DNA of 64,000 nt from Fibrobacter succinogenes (GCA_902791475.1 CADAWC010000023.1:1-64000); one strand, 5' to 3'; counted from the first letter of the stretch, positions 35,103 to 44,148 are shown. Notes: generated by a model not told the origin, from the sequence alone. Made by a program: numbers and translations.

Positions 35103-35816
35103 ATGGAGTTCCCTAAGAGTTTGGTGATTGTTCCTACCTACAATGAGAAGGAGAATATCCTCCTAATCATGTCGGCAATTTTGGAACAGAATAAGTGTCT
35201 AGAAATTTTGGTGGTGGACGATGGCTCCCCGGATGGAACGGGTGACCTCGTTCAGGCCGAAGCGGATAAGAATCCGCGAATCCATTTGATCCGCCGCAAG
35301 GGCAAGATGGGTCTTGGCTCTGCCTACGTGATGGGTTTCAAGTGGGCGCTCGAACGCGATTACGAACGCGTGTTCGAAATGGACGCCGACTTTAGCCATT
35401 CTCCGACCGACCTGAATCGCTTTTTGGAAACTGCTGAAAATGCCGATCTCGTGTTGGGTAGCCGCTATCAGGACCACCGCATCAGCGTGGTGAACTGGGA
35501 TTTGCGTCGCCTAATCCTCAGCTATGGTGCAAACGTCTACACTCGCATTGTGACTGGTCTCCCGATTAGCGATGCTACGGGTGGCTTCAAGTGCTTCCGC
35601 CGCGAAGCGCTGCAGGCATTGAACCTCGATAAGATGAAGAGTGACGGTTACTGCTTCCAGATCGAAACGACTTTCAAAATTTGGAAGAAGGGCCTCCGAG
35701 TCAAGGAAATCCCCATCATCTTTACGGACCGCACCCGTGGCACCTCCAAGATGAGCGGCGGAATCATCTCCGAAGCATTCTTCCTCGTGCTGAAACTGCG
35801 ACTGGGACTTGCTTAA
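35103..35816 (+). CDS. Polyprenol-phosphate mannose synthase-like GT2
   Basis: 237 residues from ATG 35103; the frame opens at 35082 but the conserved start is MEFPKSLVIVPTYNEKENI, with GAGAGG upstream. It matches Dpm1/Ppm1 soluble enzymes: VVDDGSPDGTGDLV, GLGSAYVMGFKWAL, FEMDADFSHSPTDLNRF with the metal-site acidic residues, SDATGGFKCFRREAL and DGYCFQIETTFK. No membrane helix is present. It would form a polyprenyl-phosphate hexose (often mannose) for a membrane GT-C enzyme, here the DUF2723 protein two genes upstream. Its role is inferred from family and context. Confidence 0.92.
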   Translation: MEFPKSLVIVPTYNEKENILLIMSAILEQNKCLEILVVDDGSPDGTGDLVQAEADKNPRIHLIRRKGKMGLGSAYVMGFKWALERDYERVFEMDADFSHSPTDLNRFLETAENADLVLGSRYQDHRISVVNWDLRRLILSYGANVYTRIVTGLPISDATGGFKCFRREALQALNLDKMKSDGYCFQIETTFKIWKKGLRVKEIPIIFTDRTRGTSKMSGGIISEAFFLVLKLRLGLA

Positions 35817-35822
35817 TTGAAT

Positions 35823-35952
35823 AGTGGTTGGTGGTTAGTGATTAGTGGTTAGGATTGTGATAAGAACGTTCCTTTTACATTCCTGTTTACTAGCCACTGT
35901 TTACTAGCCGCTTAAATATTCCTGTTTACTAACCACTGTTTACTAACCACTT
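35823..35952. repeat. Intergenic element, copy B (inverse of copy A at 12.7 kb)
   Basis: On the minus strand this reads GTGGTTAGTAAACA twice, then GGAATATTTAAG, GGCTAGTAAACA twice, AATGTAAAAGGAACGTTC and CTAACCAC words, as in 12728-12857. Six mismatches were counted over about 107 aligned bases; the last 25 bases are the same words in a shuffled order. It ends about 18 bases before the next ATG. No mini-hairpin is attached here. Confidence 0.85.
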
Positions 35953-35970
35953 CCTACTTCCTACTAACTC

Positions 35971-37662
35971 ATGCTTTCCTGTTCTGTCATTATCATTGCT
36001 TATAACTCTTGCGACTTCATTCCGGCGTGCCTCAAGTCCGTGCGCGACGCCTGCGAGGGTATCGATTCGCAGATTATCGTTCTGGATAACGGTTCTACCG
36101 AGCCGATTATTCCCGAAATCAAGAACTTCTTCCCGGAAGTGGAATGGATTGATTCCGAGGAAAACCTGGGCTTTGGTAAGGGCTGTAACCTCGCCGAAAA
36201 GCATGCGACCAAGCCGTATCTGTTCTTCATCAATCCGGATACGATTATTTCGAAGAACGCCTTCCGCGAAATGCTCAAGTTCATGGAAGAACACCCGGAA
36301 GCGGGTACGGTCGGTTGTCGTATTCTGAACGAAGATGGTACGCTCCAGTGGGCCTGCCGCCGTTCTTTCCCGACGATTGTGTCTGCCGTCTCAAAGACGA
36401 TTGGCCTTGCTGCTCTCTTCCCGAAGAGCAAGACACTTGCCAGCTACAACATGACGTACGCCGATCCGGACGAGATGATTGAAGTCGATGCCATTAGCGG
36501 CTCGTTCTTCTGCATCCGTCGAGATGTCTATGAAAAGCTGAACGGCTTTGACGAAGATTTCTTCATGTACGGCGAAGACTTGGACCTCTGCTTCCGTACA
36601 AAGCAGATGGGCCTCAAGAACTATTACACGCCGGTCACGAACATTCTGCATTTTAAGGGGCAGAGCTGCCGCACGCGCCGTTGGGGCTCGTATGTAGACT
36701 TCTACAAGGCTATGCTTATCTTCGTGAAAAAGCACAAGGACCTTTATTTTGTCCCGAATTTCCTTGTCTCGTTCGGTATTTTGTTTGCTGCATTCGTGGG
36801 CATGTTCTCGCGTCTGATTCCAAAGTTCTGGAAGATGTTCCTCGATTTGGGCGTGATTGCCTTGTGGGCGTTTGCGTTCCTGAACCATGAAAGTGTCGTG
36901 TCGGATGTGTGCTTCCAAGATTCCAGTTGCCTTGAAAGTGGATGTGCAGGGGCTAGCACGTTTATAAAGCATCCCATTATGGATTTTGCCCAGTTCGAAG
37001 ACTGGTGGCTTGTAGGTATTGTCGCTGTTGTAAACCTTGTGTTCTTGATGTTCCGTGGGGAATATACGGGATCTAGCCTCAAGGGCGAAAAGTTCTTGCG
37101 TTACCTTGTGCCGCTGAACTTGCTTGCTGTCGGCGGGTATTCAGCGTTCCGCTATTTTACCCAAACTCCAATTATCGATGACGCTACAACTTATTTGCCT
37201 TACGAATCTCATTGGATTACCTTGGTGGTTTGCTCCAGCCTCTTTATCCCGCTTGCGCTCCTTGCCTGGCGCCGCATTGCGTTCTGGATAAACTATTTCT
37301 ATCGTATTTTTGCAAAAAAACGCCACCGCTCCATCTTGCTCGGCGGTCGCGAAGATTCCCTCAACAACTGGTTCGATAGTTACAACGTGATTCCGGGTAT
37401 TGAAATTCTCGGTTGCGTGAGCTCTGAACCCGAAAAGCTCTCCGAAGAAAACCGTAAGCATCTCCTTGGCCCGCTTTCGGACATGGAGTCCATTTGCAAC
37501 CGCACGGGCTGCCGCGAGCTTTTGGTGGTCTCGAATTTCTCGGGTTACCGTGAAGAATTCAACATGAATTGGCTCGATAAACTGGGCATGTGCGTGTATT
37601 TGCTCATTGGAAATGGCAAAAATGGCAATTTTGCCCTCGTAAACCTCAAATATCTTCGTTAA
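35971..37662 (+). CDS. GT2 glycosyltransferase fused to membrane and CoA-binding-like domains
   Basis: 563 residues. The N-terminal GT2 domain (about 1-255) is rhamnosyltransferase-like: SVIIIAYNSCDFIPACLKSV, VLDNGSTEPII, FFINPDTII, SGSFFCIRRDVYEKLNGFDEDFFMYGEDLDLC. Several hydrophobic segments follow (about 260-440). The last 110 residues (RSILLGGREDSLNNWF, IEILGCVSSEPEKL, LGPLSDMESICNRTGCRELLVVS) resemble the CoA-binding-like domain in front of polyprenyl-phosphate sugar-1-phosphate transferases such as WbaP, but the transferase domain itself is missing. It probably acts in surface polysaccharide synthesis. The combination is unusual. No ribosome site is obvious. Confidence 0.85.
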   Translation: MLSCSVIIIAYNSCDFIPACLKSVRDACEGIDSQIIVLDNGSTEPIIPEIKNFFPEVEWIDSEENLGFGKGCNLAEKHATKPYLFFINPDTIISKNAFREMLKFMEEHPEAGTVGCRILNEDGTLQWACRRSFPTIVSAVSKTIGLAALFPKSKTLASYNMTYADPDEMIEVDAISGSFFCIRRDVYEKLNGFDEDFFMYGEDLDLCFRTKQMGLKNYYTPVTNILHFKGQSCRTRRWGSYVDFYKAMLIFVKKHKDLYFVPNFLVSFGILFAAFVGMFSRLIPKFWKMFLDLGVIALWAFAFLNHESVVSDVCFQDSSCLESGCAGASTFIKHPIMDFAQFEDWWLVGIVAVVNLVFLMFRGEYTGSSLKGEKFLRYLVPLNLLAVGGYSAFRYFTQTPIIDDATTYLPYESHWITLVVCSSLFIPLALLAWRRIAFWINYFYRIFAKKRHRSILLGGREDSLNNWFDSYNVIPGIEILGCVSSEPEKLSEENRKHLLGPLSDMESICNRTGCRELLVVSNFSGYREEFNMNWLDKLGMCVYLLIGNGKNGNFALVNLKYLR

Positions 37663-37726
37663 AACTGCTCTTTTTTGTAAAAATTGTGTTATTTTTTTTG
37701 ATGAAATAACATATTTGAAAGGTCTT

Positions 37727-37981
37727 ATGCTCGATTCTAAATTGTTAAGTATTCTTTGCTGTCCGGAAACTCGCAAGCCTCTTTCACAGGCGGGCGAGGA
37801 TTGCATCGCTCTTTTGAACAATGCTATTAAGGCTGGTACGCTCAAGAATGTTGCTGGCGAAGCTATTACTGAACCCCTGACCGAAGCGCTTACGACACCT
37901 GATGGTTCTCGCGTCTATCCGATTCGCGACGGTATACCTGTACTTTTGGCGGATGAAGCTGTTCTTCTTCCATTGGAGTAA
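37727..37981 (+). CDS. Trm112-like small protein (UPF0434 type)
   Basis: 84 residues from ATG 37727, with GAAAGG upstream; an in-frame TTG at 37715 is less likely. The start LLSILCCPETRKPLSQ and the end DGSRVYPIRDGIPVLLADEAVLL match the small Trm112/YcaR family. A less conserved middle stretch of about 35 residues replaces the usual short linker. Family members bind and activate methyltransferases in eukaryotes; the bacterial role is poorly known. It overlaps or abuts the next gene at TAATGATG (37979-37986). Confidence 0.8.
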   Translation: MLDSKLLSILCCPETRKPLSQAGEDCIALLNNAIKAGTLKNVAGEAITEPLTEALTTPDGSRVYPIRDGIPVLLADEAVLLPLE

Positions 37982-37983
37982 TG

Positions 37984-40791
37984 ATGGCTGTATCGTTGGA
38001 TTCTCTCAGAAAGGCTGTAAAAAAGAATAAGGGGCGTTCTCAGGCTATGGCCTGGCTTGCCGATATGGAACGTGCTTCGGGGGATTATGAAGCCGCTCTC
38101 AAGACGGTGGATGCCGCTCTTGCTGCATCTCCCTCCGATGTTCCTGCAATGTTGGTCCGTGCAAAAATTTTGGCAGGCCAACAGGATTTTGCCGGTAGCA
38201 TTACAGAATACAAGAAGGTGCTTGCAAAGGACCCGTTCTGTCTCTCGGCCCATAAGAGAATGGGTGAATCCTACGATAAGCTTGGCAAGGAAGCTGAGCG
38301 CAATGCCTGTTTCCGTCGTGTTCACGATATGGATCCGCTCGATCCGTTCTGGAAAGATGAATACGATGTCTTGACTGAAGAAGAACAGGCAAGCCTGGTC
38401 GCTCCGCCGATGGACGATAGTTCGTTCACGATGGATGTTTCTGACGATACTGAAAATGCGGATGCTGGTGAAGACAACATCTTTGCAAATCTTGCTGCTT
38501 CGCTCCCTAATACAGACGAAGAAGACAATTCTGCGATGGAAGCTTTGCGTAATTCGTTGAATTTTGCAACGGATGAAAATGCAAAGAATGGTGATGATGT
38601 TCCGGATGCAAGCTTTGAAGGTCATGCCTTGAATTCGTCCGAAGTGTCGTCTGCAATTTCTGACATTTTGGGTGGTGATGATGATCTTGATGTGGCCGTT
38701 TCTGACGCGGACAAGGCGCCGGCTGCAGAAGAACCTGCAACATCTTCGCTCTTCTCGCATTTCTCTGATGAAAGCGAAAAGGCCGAAACAATCGACGAAC
38801 CAAAGTCCGAAGATATTGTTGAAGAAAAGTCCGATGATGCTGAATTTAGCCTCGACAGTCTGGACGAACCGCTAGAAGCGGATGAAAAGGCGACGAATGT
38901 CGATGATGCGTTCTCGTCGCTTTTGGGCGATGATGAACTCCCGGAAGAAACTCCGGCTGCAGAAACTGTTGCTGAAGTCGCCGAGGAAAATCTCGGTACT
39001 CCTGATGAAGAACCGACGGAACAAGATAACCTTGTTGGTTTGCCTTCTGAAGGCTCTGTTCCGGCAACGCATATGGATTTCTCGGACGAGGAAGACGCTG
39101 GCAAACCGGATCTGCTTAATTTGGATGAAACTCCGGCTGCAGAAGAATCTAAGTCCGAAAGTAATGAGACAAACGTCGATGATGCTTTTGCCTCTTTGCT
39201 TGGCGAAGATGAACTTCCTGAAGAAAACGATTCGGCAAGCACAACGACTGATGCTGAAATTGCAACGGAAGAAGTCGCTGAACCTGTTGTAGAAACTCCG
39301 GCCGAAGAAACAGCTCTTGATGATAGTGCTGATTTGTCTTTGGAAGAACCTGCTGCCGAAAATGCTGAAGCTGATGCTCCGGTTGCAGAAGAAATCGAGG
39401 AAAAGCCCCTCGACGAATCTAAAGAAGAATCCTTTGGAAGCTTATTCGAAAAGTCTGCGGATGCTGAATTTAGTTTGAACGATGAAGCCCCGGCTGACGC
39501 TGAGGAATCTGTTGAGACGAAGCCTGCAGAAGAAACTGAAGAAAAGTCCCTCGAAGAATCTAAAGAAGAATCCTTTGGAAGCTTGTTCGAAAAATCTGCC
39601 GATGCAGACTTTAGTTTGAATGATGAACCTGCTGCGGATGTTGTTGAAAAAGCTCCGGAATTTACTCCGACTGAATCTGCTGAAAATGTCGCTCCGGTTG
39701 AAGGTCTTGTTCCGACATCCCATATGGATTTCTCGGATGAAGAAGACTTGCTAAAAGAAGGCGATGATTTTGTTCTGAACTTGGATGATGAAACTTCGGC
39801 TGCAGAAAAAGCTGCCGAAACTCCGGTTTCTGAAACGATTGAAGAACCTGCTGCTGAAACTTTGGAAGAGCCGAAAGAAGAAGACTCTGCGGCTGAAGAA
39901 GTTGATGGCGCCTTCGATGCTCTCTTTGGTGATGATGAAGCTCCTGCAGAAGAATCCTCTGCGGAAGAATCTGTCGCTGAAGAGCCTGTTGCGGAACAGC
40001 CTAAGGAAGAAAATTTAGCTGAAGAAATGGGTGGTGCTTTTGCCTCCATGTTTGGCGATGAAAAGCCGGTCGAAGAATCTCCTGCTGAAGAGTCTTTGAG
40101 TCAAGAAGCGACTAGTGCTGTACTTGAAGAAAAGGCTGTCAATGAAGACGTAGAAAAGAGCGTCGATGAATCTTTTGACAGTATCTTCGGTTCTGATGCT
40201 GATGACCTTCCGGAAGAAAAATCTGAAGCTGCTGAAGTTCCGGCTGACACTTCGACTAGCTCAGTGACCGAAAATATTGAAGAAACCGCAGCTCCCGCCG
40301 CAGAACCGACAAGCGTCTTCTCTGCTCCGGCTGATACTCTCGAAGAACCAGTTTCTGAACAGCTTGAAGAGCCTGCCGCAGAACCTGCTGAACAGGTCGC
40401 CGAAGAAGTTGCTCCGTCTGCAGAACTCGATTCTATTGATTCTGAAGTTTCTAACGCCTTCAAGGGACTTTTTGACGAAGACGATTCCTTGCCGGAATCC
40501 GATGAACCGAACAACAACGGTGTTGATTACCTGATGTCCGGCGATTCCGATGACGAAGTGGCTGCAAGTCTCGTCGAAAATGCGGATGCTCCGCTCTCTC
40601 GTGGTGCTGCCGATTTGGATGATAGTCTGAATACGCGCACTCTAGCAGACATTTATATGGAGCAGGGTGTTTACGACAAGGCACTTGATATTTATACGGA
40701 TCTAGCCAAGAAAAATCCGGATAATGAAGAAATCAAATCCCGTCTGGAAGAAGTAAAGAAACTTTGCCGCGACAAGTTTGGAGAAGTCTAA
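37984..40791 (+). CDS. Large acidic protein with TPR ends, FimV-like design
   Basis: 935 residues from ATG 37984 (GGAG at 37974); an ATG at 37981 is too close to it. The N-terminus (1-140) holds TPR-like helices (MAWLADMERASGDYEAALKTVDAALAASP, ILAGQQDFAGSITEYKKVLAKDP). Residues 140-850 are an extremely Glu/Asp/Ala/Ser/Pro-rich disordered region. The C-terminal 60 residues are another TPR (LADIYMEQGVYDKALDIYTDLAKKNP). Six copies of a short motif of the form DDAFxxLLGDDELPEE lie in the acidic part. No signal peptide or membrane helix is seen. The gene is one base before pilT. It recalls FimV, the acidic TPR assembly factor of type IV pili; this is inference. Confidence 0.8.
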   Translation: MAVSLDSLRKAVKKNKGRSQAMAWLADMERASGDYEAALKTVDAALAASPSDVPAMLVRAKILAGQQDFAGSITEYKKVLAKDPFCLSAHKRMGESYDKLGKEAERNACFRRVHDMDPLDPFWKDEYDVLTEEEQASLVAPPMDDSSFTMDVSDDTENADAGEDNIFANLAASLPNTDEEDNSAMEALRNSLNFATDENAKNGDDVPDASFEGHALNSSEVSSAISDILGGDDDLDVAVSDADKAPAAEEPATSSLFSHFSDESEKAETIDEPKSEDIVEEKSDDAEFSLDSLDEPLEADEKATNVDDAFSSLLGDDELPEETPAAETVAEVAEENLGTPDEEPTEQDNLVGLPSEGSVPATHMDFSDEEDAGKPDLLNLDETPAAEESKSESNETNVDDAFASLLGEDELPEENDSASTTTDAEIATEEVAEPVVETPAEETALDDSADLSLEEPAAENAEADAPVAEEIEEKPLDESKEESFGSLFEKSADAEFSLNDEAPADAEESVETKPAEETEEKSLEESKEESFGSLFEKSADADFSLNDEPAADVVEKAPEFTPTESAENVAPVEGLVPTSHMDFSDEEDLLKEGDDFVLNLDDETSAAEKAAETPVSETIEEPAAETLEEPKEEDSAAEEVDGAFDALFGDDEAPAEESSAEESVAEEPVAEQPKEENLAEEMGGAFASMFGDEKPVEESPAEESLSQEATSAVLEEKAVNEDVEKSVDESFDSIFGSDADDLPEEKSEAAEVPADTSTSSVTENIEETAAPAAEPTSVFSAPADTLEEPVSEQLEEPAAEPAEQVAEEVAPSAELDSIDSEVSNAFKGLFDEDDSLPESDEPNNNGVDYLMSGDSDDEVAASLVENADAPLSRGAADLDDSLNTRTLADIYMEQGVYDKALDIYTDLAKKNPDNEEIKSRLEEVKKLCRDKFGEV

Positions 40792-40792
40792 T

Positions 40793-41893
40793 ATGGCTGA
40801 ACTTCGCATTGAACAGCTCTTGCGTGAAATGGTAAACCGCAAGGCGTCTGACTTGCATCTGCGAGTTGGTGTTCCGCCGGTTTATCGTATCAATGGTGCT
40901 TTGCAAAGACTTTTTGATGTGCGCATCGATAGCGCTATGATGGATTCCTTCTTGGATGATATCATGAATCGCGACCAGAAACAGCGTTTTGAGGCTAATA
41001 AGGAATGCGACTTTGCAGTGGGCGCCCGCGATATGGGACGTTTCCGTGTAAACGTGTTCCGCCAGCGCGGAACAATTGCGGTTGTGATTCGTCATATCAA
41101 GGCTGTGATTCCTGCTTTCGAAGATTTGCACTTGCCCGAAGTGATTCGTGACTTGGCTTTGACTAAGCGCGGTCTTGTGCTTGTGACGGGTACGACGGGT
41201 TCTGGTAAGTCCACAACGCTTGCTTCGATGATTGACTACATCAATCAGAAAGAATCTGTGAACGTCATTACGGTCGAAGACCCGATTGAATACCTTTATC
41301 GTGATAACGTGGCGATTATCTCGCAGCGTGAAATCGGCGTGGATACGCTTTCGTATGCGAATGCACTCCGTGCGGCGCTCCGTCAGGATCCGGATGTGCT
41401 CCTCGTGGGCGAAATTCGTGACCTTGAAACAATGCAGATTGCATTAACCGCTGCTGATACGGGCCACATGGTCTTTGCGACTATCCATACGACGAATGCT
41501 GTGGAAACGATTCACCGTGTGCTTTCGATGTATCCGCCGCACCAACATGATGAAGTGCGTCTTTTGCTTGCCGAAGTTTTGGCTGGCATTATTTCGCTCC
41601 GTCTTTTGCCGACGAAGGATGGCAAGGGGCGAGTCCCGGCTGCCGAAATTCTCGTGAATACGGGCGCTATCAAGGAATACATCCAGGATAAGAACAAGAT
41701 TGACATGGTGGAACAGGCTGTTGCCGAAGGCCACCTTCAATACCATAGCCAGACGTTCGACCAGGCGCTCCTCGAACTTTACCAGAACGAGCAGATTTCG
41801 CTGGAAACGGCAATGAATGCAGCGACGAACCGCGATGACTTTGATCTTAAGATTCGTGGTATTTCTGGTACATCTGACCGCGGCTGGATGTAG
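40793..41893 (+). CDS. pilT: Twitching motility / pilus retraction ATPase PilT
   Basis: This 366-residue hexameric ATPase pulls in type IV pili. From ATG 40793 (GGAG upstream) it starts MAELRIEQLLREMVNRKASDLHLRVG, the usual PilT opening. Walker A is GTTGSGKSTTLASMI (about residues 133-147), with the Asp box EDPIEYLYRD, Walker B DPDVLLVGEIRD and the His box MVFATIHTTNAVETIHR. AIREGKTHQ of some PilTs is replaced by VAEGHLQYHSQTFDQAL. It lies one base after the acidic TPR gene. Pilus subunit and other assembly genes are not next to it; prepilin-like genes lie 6 kb away at 47.6 kb. Confidence 0.95.
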   Translation: MAELRIEQLLREMVNRKASDLHLRVGVPPVYRINGALQRLFDVRIDSAMMDSFLDDIMNRDQKQRFEANKECDFAVGARDMGRFRVNVFRQRGTIAVVIRHIKAVIPAFEDLHLPEVIRDLALTKRGLVLVTGTTGSGKSTTLASMIDYINQKESVNVITVEDPIEYLYRDNVAIISQREIGVDTLSYANALRAALRQDPDVLLVGEIRDLETMQIALTAADTGHMVFATIHTTNAVETIHRVLSMYPPHQHDEVRLLLAEVLAGIISLRLLPTKDGKGRVPAAEILVNTGAIKEYIQDKNKIDMVEQAVAEGHLQYHSQTFDQALLELYQNEQISLETAMNAATNRDDFDLKIRGISGTSDRGWM

Positions 41894-41898
41894 TAAAA

Positions 41899-41924
41899 AG
41901 GCGAGCAAAAATGCTCGCCTTTCT
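41899..41924 (+). terminator. Rho-independent terminator after pilT
   Basis: AGGCGAGC-AAAAAT-GCTCGCCT is a perfect 8-bp stem followed by TTCT, 6 bases after the pilT stop. The A-run before the stem gives a T-run on the minus strand, so it can also serve the convergent gene. Confidence 0.85.
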
Positions 41925-41965
41925 AGTAACTAATGACTATTAACTAGTAACTGCGGCTTGCCGCA
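41924..41965. repeat. TAACTAGTAAC array with GC mini-hairpin
   Basis: CTAGTAACTAATGACTATTA and ACTAGTAACT are followed by TGCGGC-TT-GCCGCA (41952-41965). The hairpin touches the stop codon of the minus-strand gene at 41966. It has the same order, array then hairpin, as at 8046-8094. Confidence 0.7.
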
Positions 41966-44020
41966 CTACTTCGTATAAACGCAGCGATCGGTGCTGTTTC
42001 CGAAGCAGGTCTTGGTCATACCGCTCACGCTGCTTACGACGCCCGGCTTACCTACGCTAGAAACCATCTTGCTTCCAGAGAAGCTTGGCTTGAATGCGAT
42101 ATCCGCTGTGCCATAATAGCTATTGGTGTCGAAATTAACGCTGTATTGTGTACCTTCTTCGGAATTATTTGTGCCGAATCCGAGCAACTTGCCGCTTGTA
42201 ATCGATGTCGTTCCGTCCGAATCGACCATGCCGCCCATACCGCCGTTCATGCGGCATTCCACGATGATGACGCCTCCAGTGATGCTGATGCCGCCATTGC
42301 TGTCGATGCCGTCCGTGTCGCCTGTGCCCACGTAAACGTAGTGGTAACCGCCAGAGACCTTGAGATTCCCGGTGCTACCGCCCATGCCTCCGCCTGCTCC
42401 GCCCCAGCCGCCGCGACCTGTGTTGCCTGTGGAGGTCGTGCTTGTGCCGCCGGCTGCATTCCAGCCGTCGTCCGTGGTGATGACGCTTGTGATGCCGCCT
42501 TCGAAGTTCATGTCTGGAGATTCCATACCTTCGTAGGCGATGGTCACGCTCACGTTGGCGTTGTCCTTGACGTAGAGTGCTTTTTCGGCGTGAACACCGT
42601 CGTCGTCTGTAGCGATGGTCATTGTGCCGCCGCTGAGAGTAATCGTGCCACTGCTGTGGAGACCATCATCACGACTGTTGATGTCGATAACGCCACCGCT
42701 AATGGTAATGCTTGAATCGCCCTTGATGCCCTTCATGCTTTCGGTGGTGGAGCAGGAACTGCCGCCCATCCCGCCAAAACCGCCCATTCCGCCGCGTCCG
42801 CCGGTCGTGCTGGTGTTCAAGCTGAGGCAGTTTTGGCCGCCGCCAGCTGTAACCTTGATGCTTGGGGCTGTTGATTCGCCGTTTGCAACGACAACGGCGT
42901 TAGCTGCCGTGATGCCGTCAAAAGCGGATGTGACGGTGATTGTACCACCTGTGATTTCGATGGAACCCTTGCCGTTTGCCAAATCAGTTGCGTCCTCGGT
43001 ATCGCTCTTGATGCCGTCGCCTTCGGTCGTTGTGATGTTGATGGTCCCGCCGCTGATTTCGACGGAGCCTTTACCCTTGAGGCCGTTGTTCTTGGCGTTC
43101 ACAGTGATGAGGCTGTTTTTCACTTTCAAATCATTGCTGGTATGGATACCGTTGTTGTAATTTGCCTTGACGATAAGCGTACCTTCGCCTTTGATGGTGA
43201 GGTCGTCCTTGGCGTAAATGCAAGCGCCCGTCGTATCAGTCTTGGCTTCGCCGGAGTCATTGGTATAAGTGTAGTTCTTTGTTCTTGAAGAACCGTCCGT
43301 GAATGTGTTGGTTGTGCCGTTCTTGGCGACAACAAAAGCCTTGCTTGCCTTTTGAATGTAAATCGGGGCGTCAGCAGTGTTCGTCAGTGTGAGCCCCTTC
43401 ATGTTCAGGTAAACGGAGGAGTCCGTTTTGGCTGTGTTCACGAGAATCTGGGCATCGCTACCGCTGTAAGAACCGCTAAAGTCGTATTCGCCACCGCATT
43501 TGATGGTAACTGTACCGCCTGTAACGGAGACGCAGTTGCCTGCGTTTGTAGCAGAAGCGCCACTTGCGGCGTAAGTGATGACGGGGCGTTCACCGGTGTT
43601 ACCGCTCACTTGTTCTGGCTGAGTGCTGGAGGAACTTTGCGTAACAGGAGCGCTCGAAGAGCTTTGTGCTACAGAAATGCTAGAGGAACTCTGTATGCTC
43701 GGTATCGTCGAACTGCTTGAATTGACTACAGGAGCAATGCTGCTCGAAGAAGCGGTTACGGCGCTGCTTGTCGGAACAATTTCAGAACTGCTAGAAACTG
43801 TAACGTTGCCCGAATTTGTGGCGCTACTAGTTGCACTGCTGATTTCGTTGCTAGCGCTACTTGTTGGATCTTCCTGAGAACCCGTTTCCTGGCTATCGCT
43901 GGAGGCGATTTCTTCGGTGACGTTGTAAAAATCTACAGCCGAAGTCGAGTCCGAGCATCCGGAGTACATTGCTAATGAAAGGCTCGAAATACAGCCCATG
44001 GTCAGAAACTTTTTATTCAT
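41966..44020 (-). CDS. Lipoprotein with carbohydrate-binding (DUF4353-type) repeats
   Basis: 684 residues from ATG 44020 (GGGAG upstream; the frame opens at 44041). A lipoprotein signal ends in YSGC. A Ser-rich linker of poly-Ser runs covers about residues 40-145. The main part is a repetitive right-handed beta-helix-like region: GGTVTIKCGGEYDFSGSYSG, VEISGGTINITTTEGDGIKSD, IEITGGTITVTSAFDGI, ITISGGVIDINSRDDGLHSSG, ITLSGGTMTIATDDDGVHAE. This is the pattern of the DUF4353 carbohydrate-binding family. Two Gly-rich loops (GGRGGMGGFGGMGG, GGWGGAGGGMGG) interrupt it. It is likely displayed on the cell surface. The bound glycan is unknown. Confidence 0.85.
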   Translation of the reverse strand: MNKKFLTMGCISSLSLAMYSGCSDSTSAVDFYNVTEEIASSDSQETGSQEDPTSSASNEISSATSSATNSGNVTVSSSSEIVPTSSAVTASSSSIAPVVNSSSSTIPSIQSSSSISVAQSSSSAPVTQSSSSTQPEQVSGNTGERPVITYAASGASATNAGNCVSVTGGTVTIKCGGEYDFSGSYSGSDAQILVNTAKTDSSVYLNMKGLTLTNTADAPIYIQKASKAFVVAKNGTTNTFTDGSSRTKNYTYTNDSGEAKTDTTGACIYAKDDLTIKGEGTLIVKANYNNGIHTSNDLKVKNSLITVNAKNNGLKGKGSVEISGGTINITTTEGDGIKSDTEDATDLANGKGSIEITGGTITVTSAFDGITAANAVVVANGESTAPSIKVTAGGGQNCLSLNTSTTGGRGGMGGFGGMGGSSCSTTESMKGIKGDSSITISGGVIDINSRDDGLHSSGTITLSGGTMTIATDDDGVHAEKALYVKDNANVSVTIAYEGMESPDMNFEGGITSVITTDDGWNAAGGTSTTSTGNTGRGGWGGAGGGMGGSTGNLKVSGGYHYVYVGTGDTDGIDSNGGISITGGVIIVECRMNGGMGGMVDSDGTTSITSGKLLGFGTNNSEEGTQYSVNFDTNSYYGTADIAFKPSFSGSKMVSSVGKPGVVSSVSGMTKTCFGNSTDRCVYTK

Positions 44021-44119
44021 AGAATATCTCCCATTCAACATTTTCTTAAAACTTATATTAGATGAATTCGCTTTTAAATGTGTGAATTGTTCTTTTTTAC
44101 GGACATTGAATTTTTAAGC

Positions 44120-44148
44120 GGAACAAAAAGTTCCGTATGGAACGAAAG
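44120..44148. promoter_or_regulatory. Alternating GGAAC/GTTCC inverted repeats in divergent spacer
   Basis: GGAAC-aaaaa-GTTCC (44120-44134) is followed by gtat and GGAAC again (about 44139-44143), so two alternative hairpins could form, or a dimeric regulator could bind. It lies in the 184-base spacer between the divergent lipoprotein (44020) and Wzi-like (44205) genes. No regulator can be named. Confidence 0.3.
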
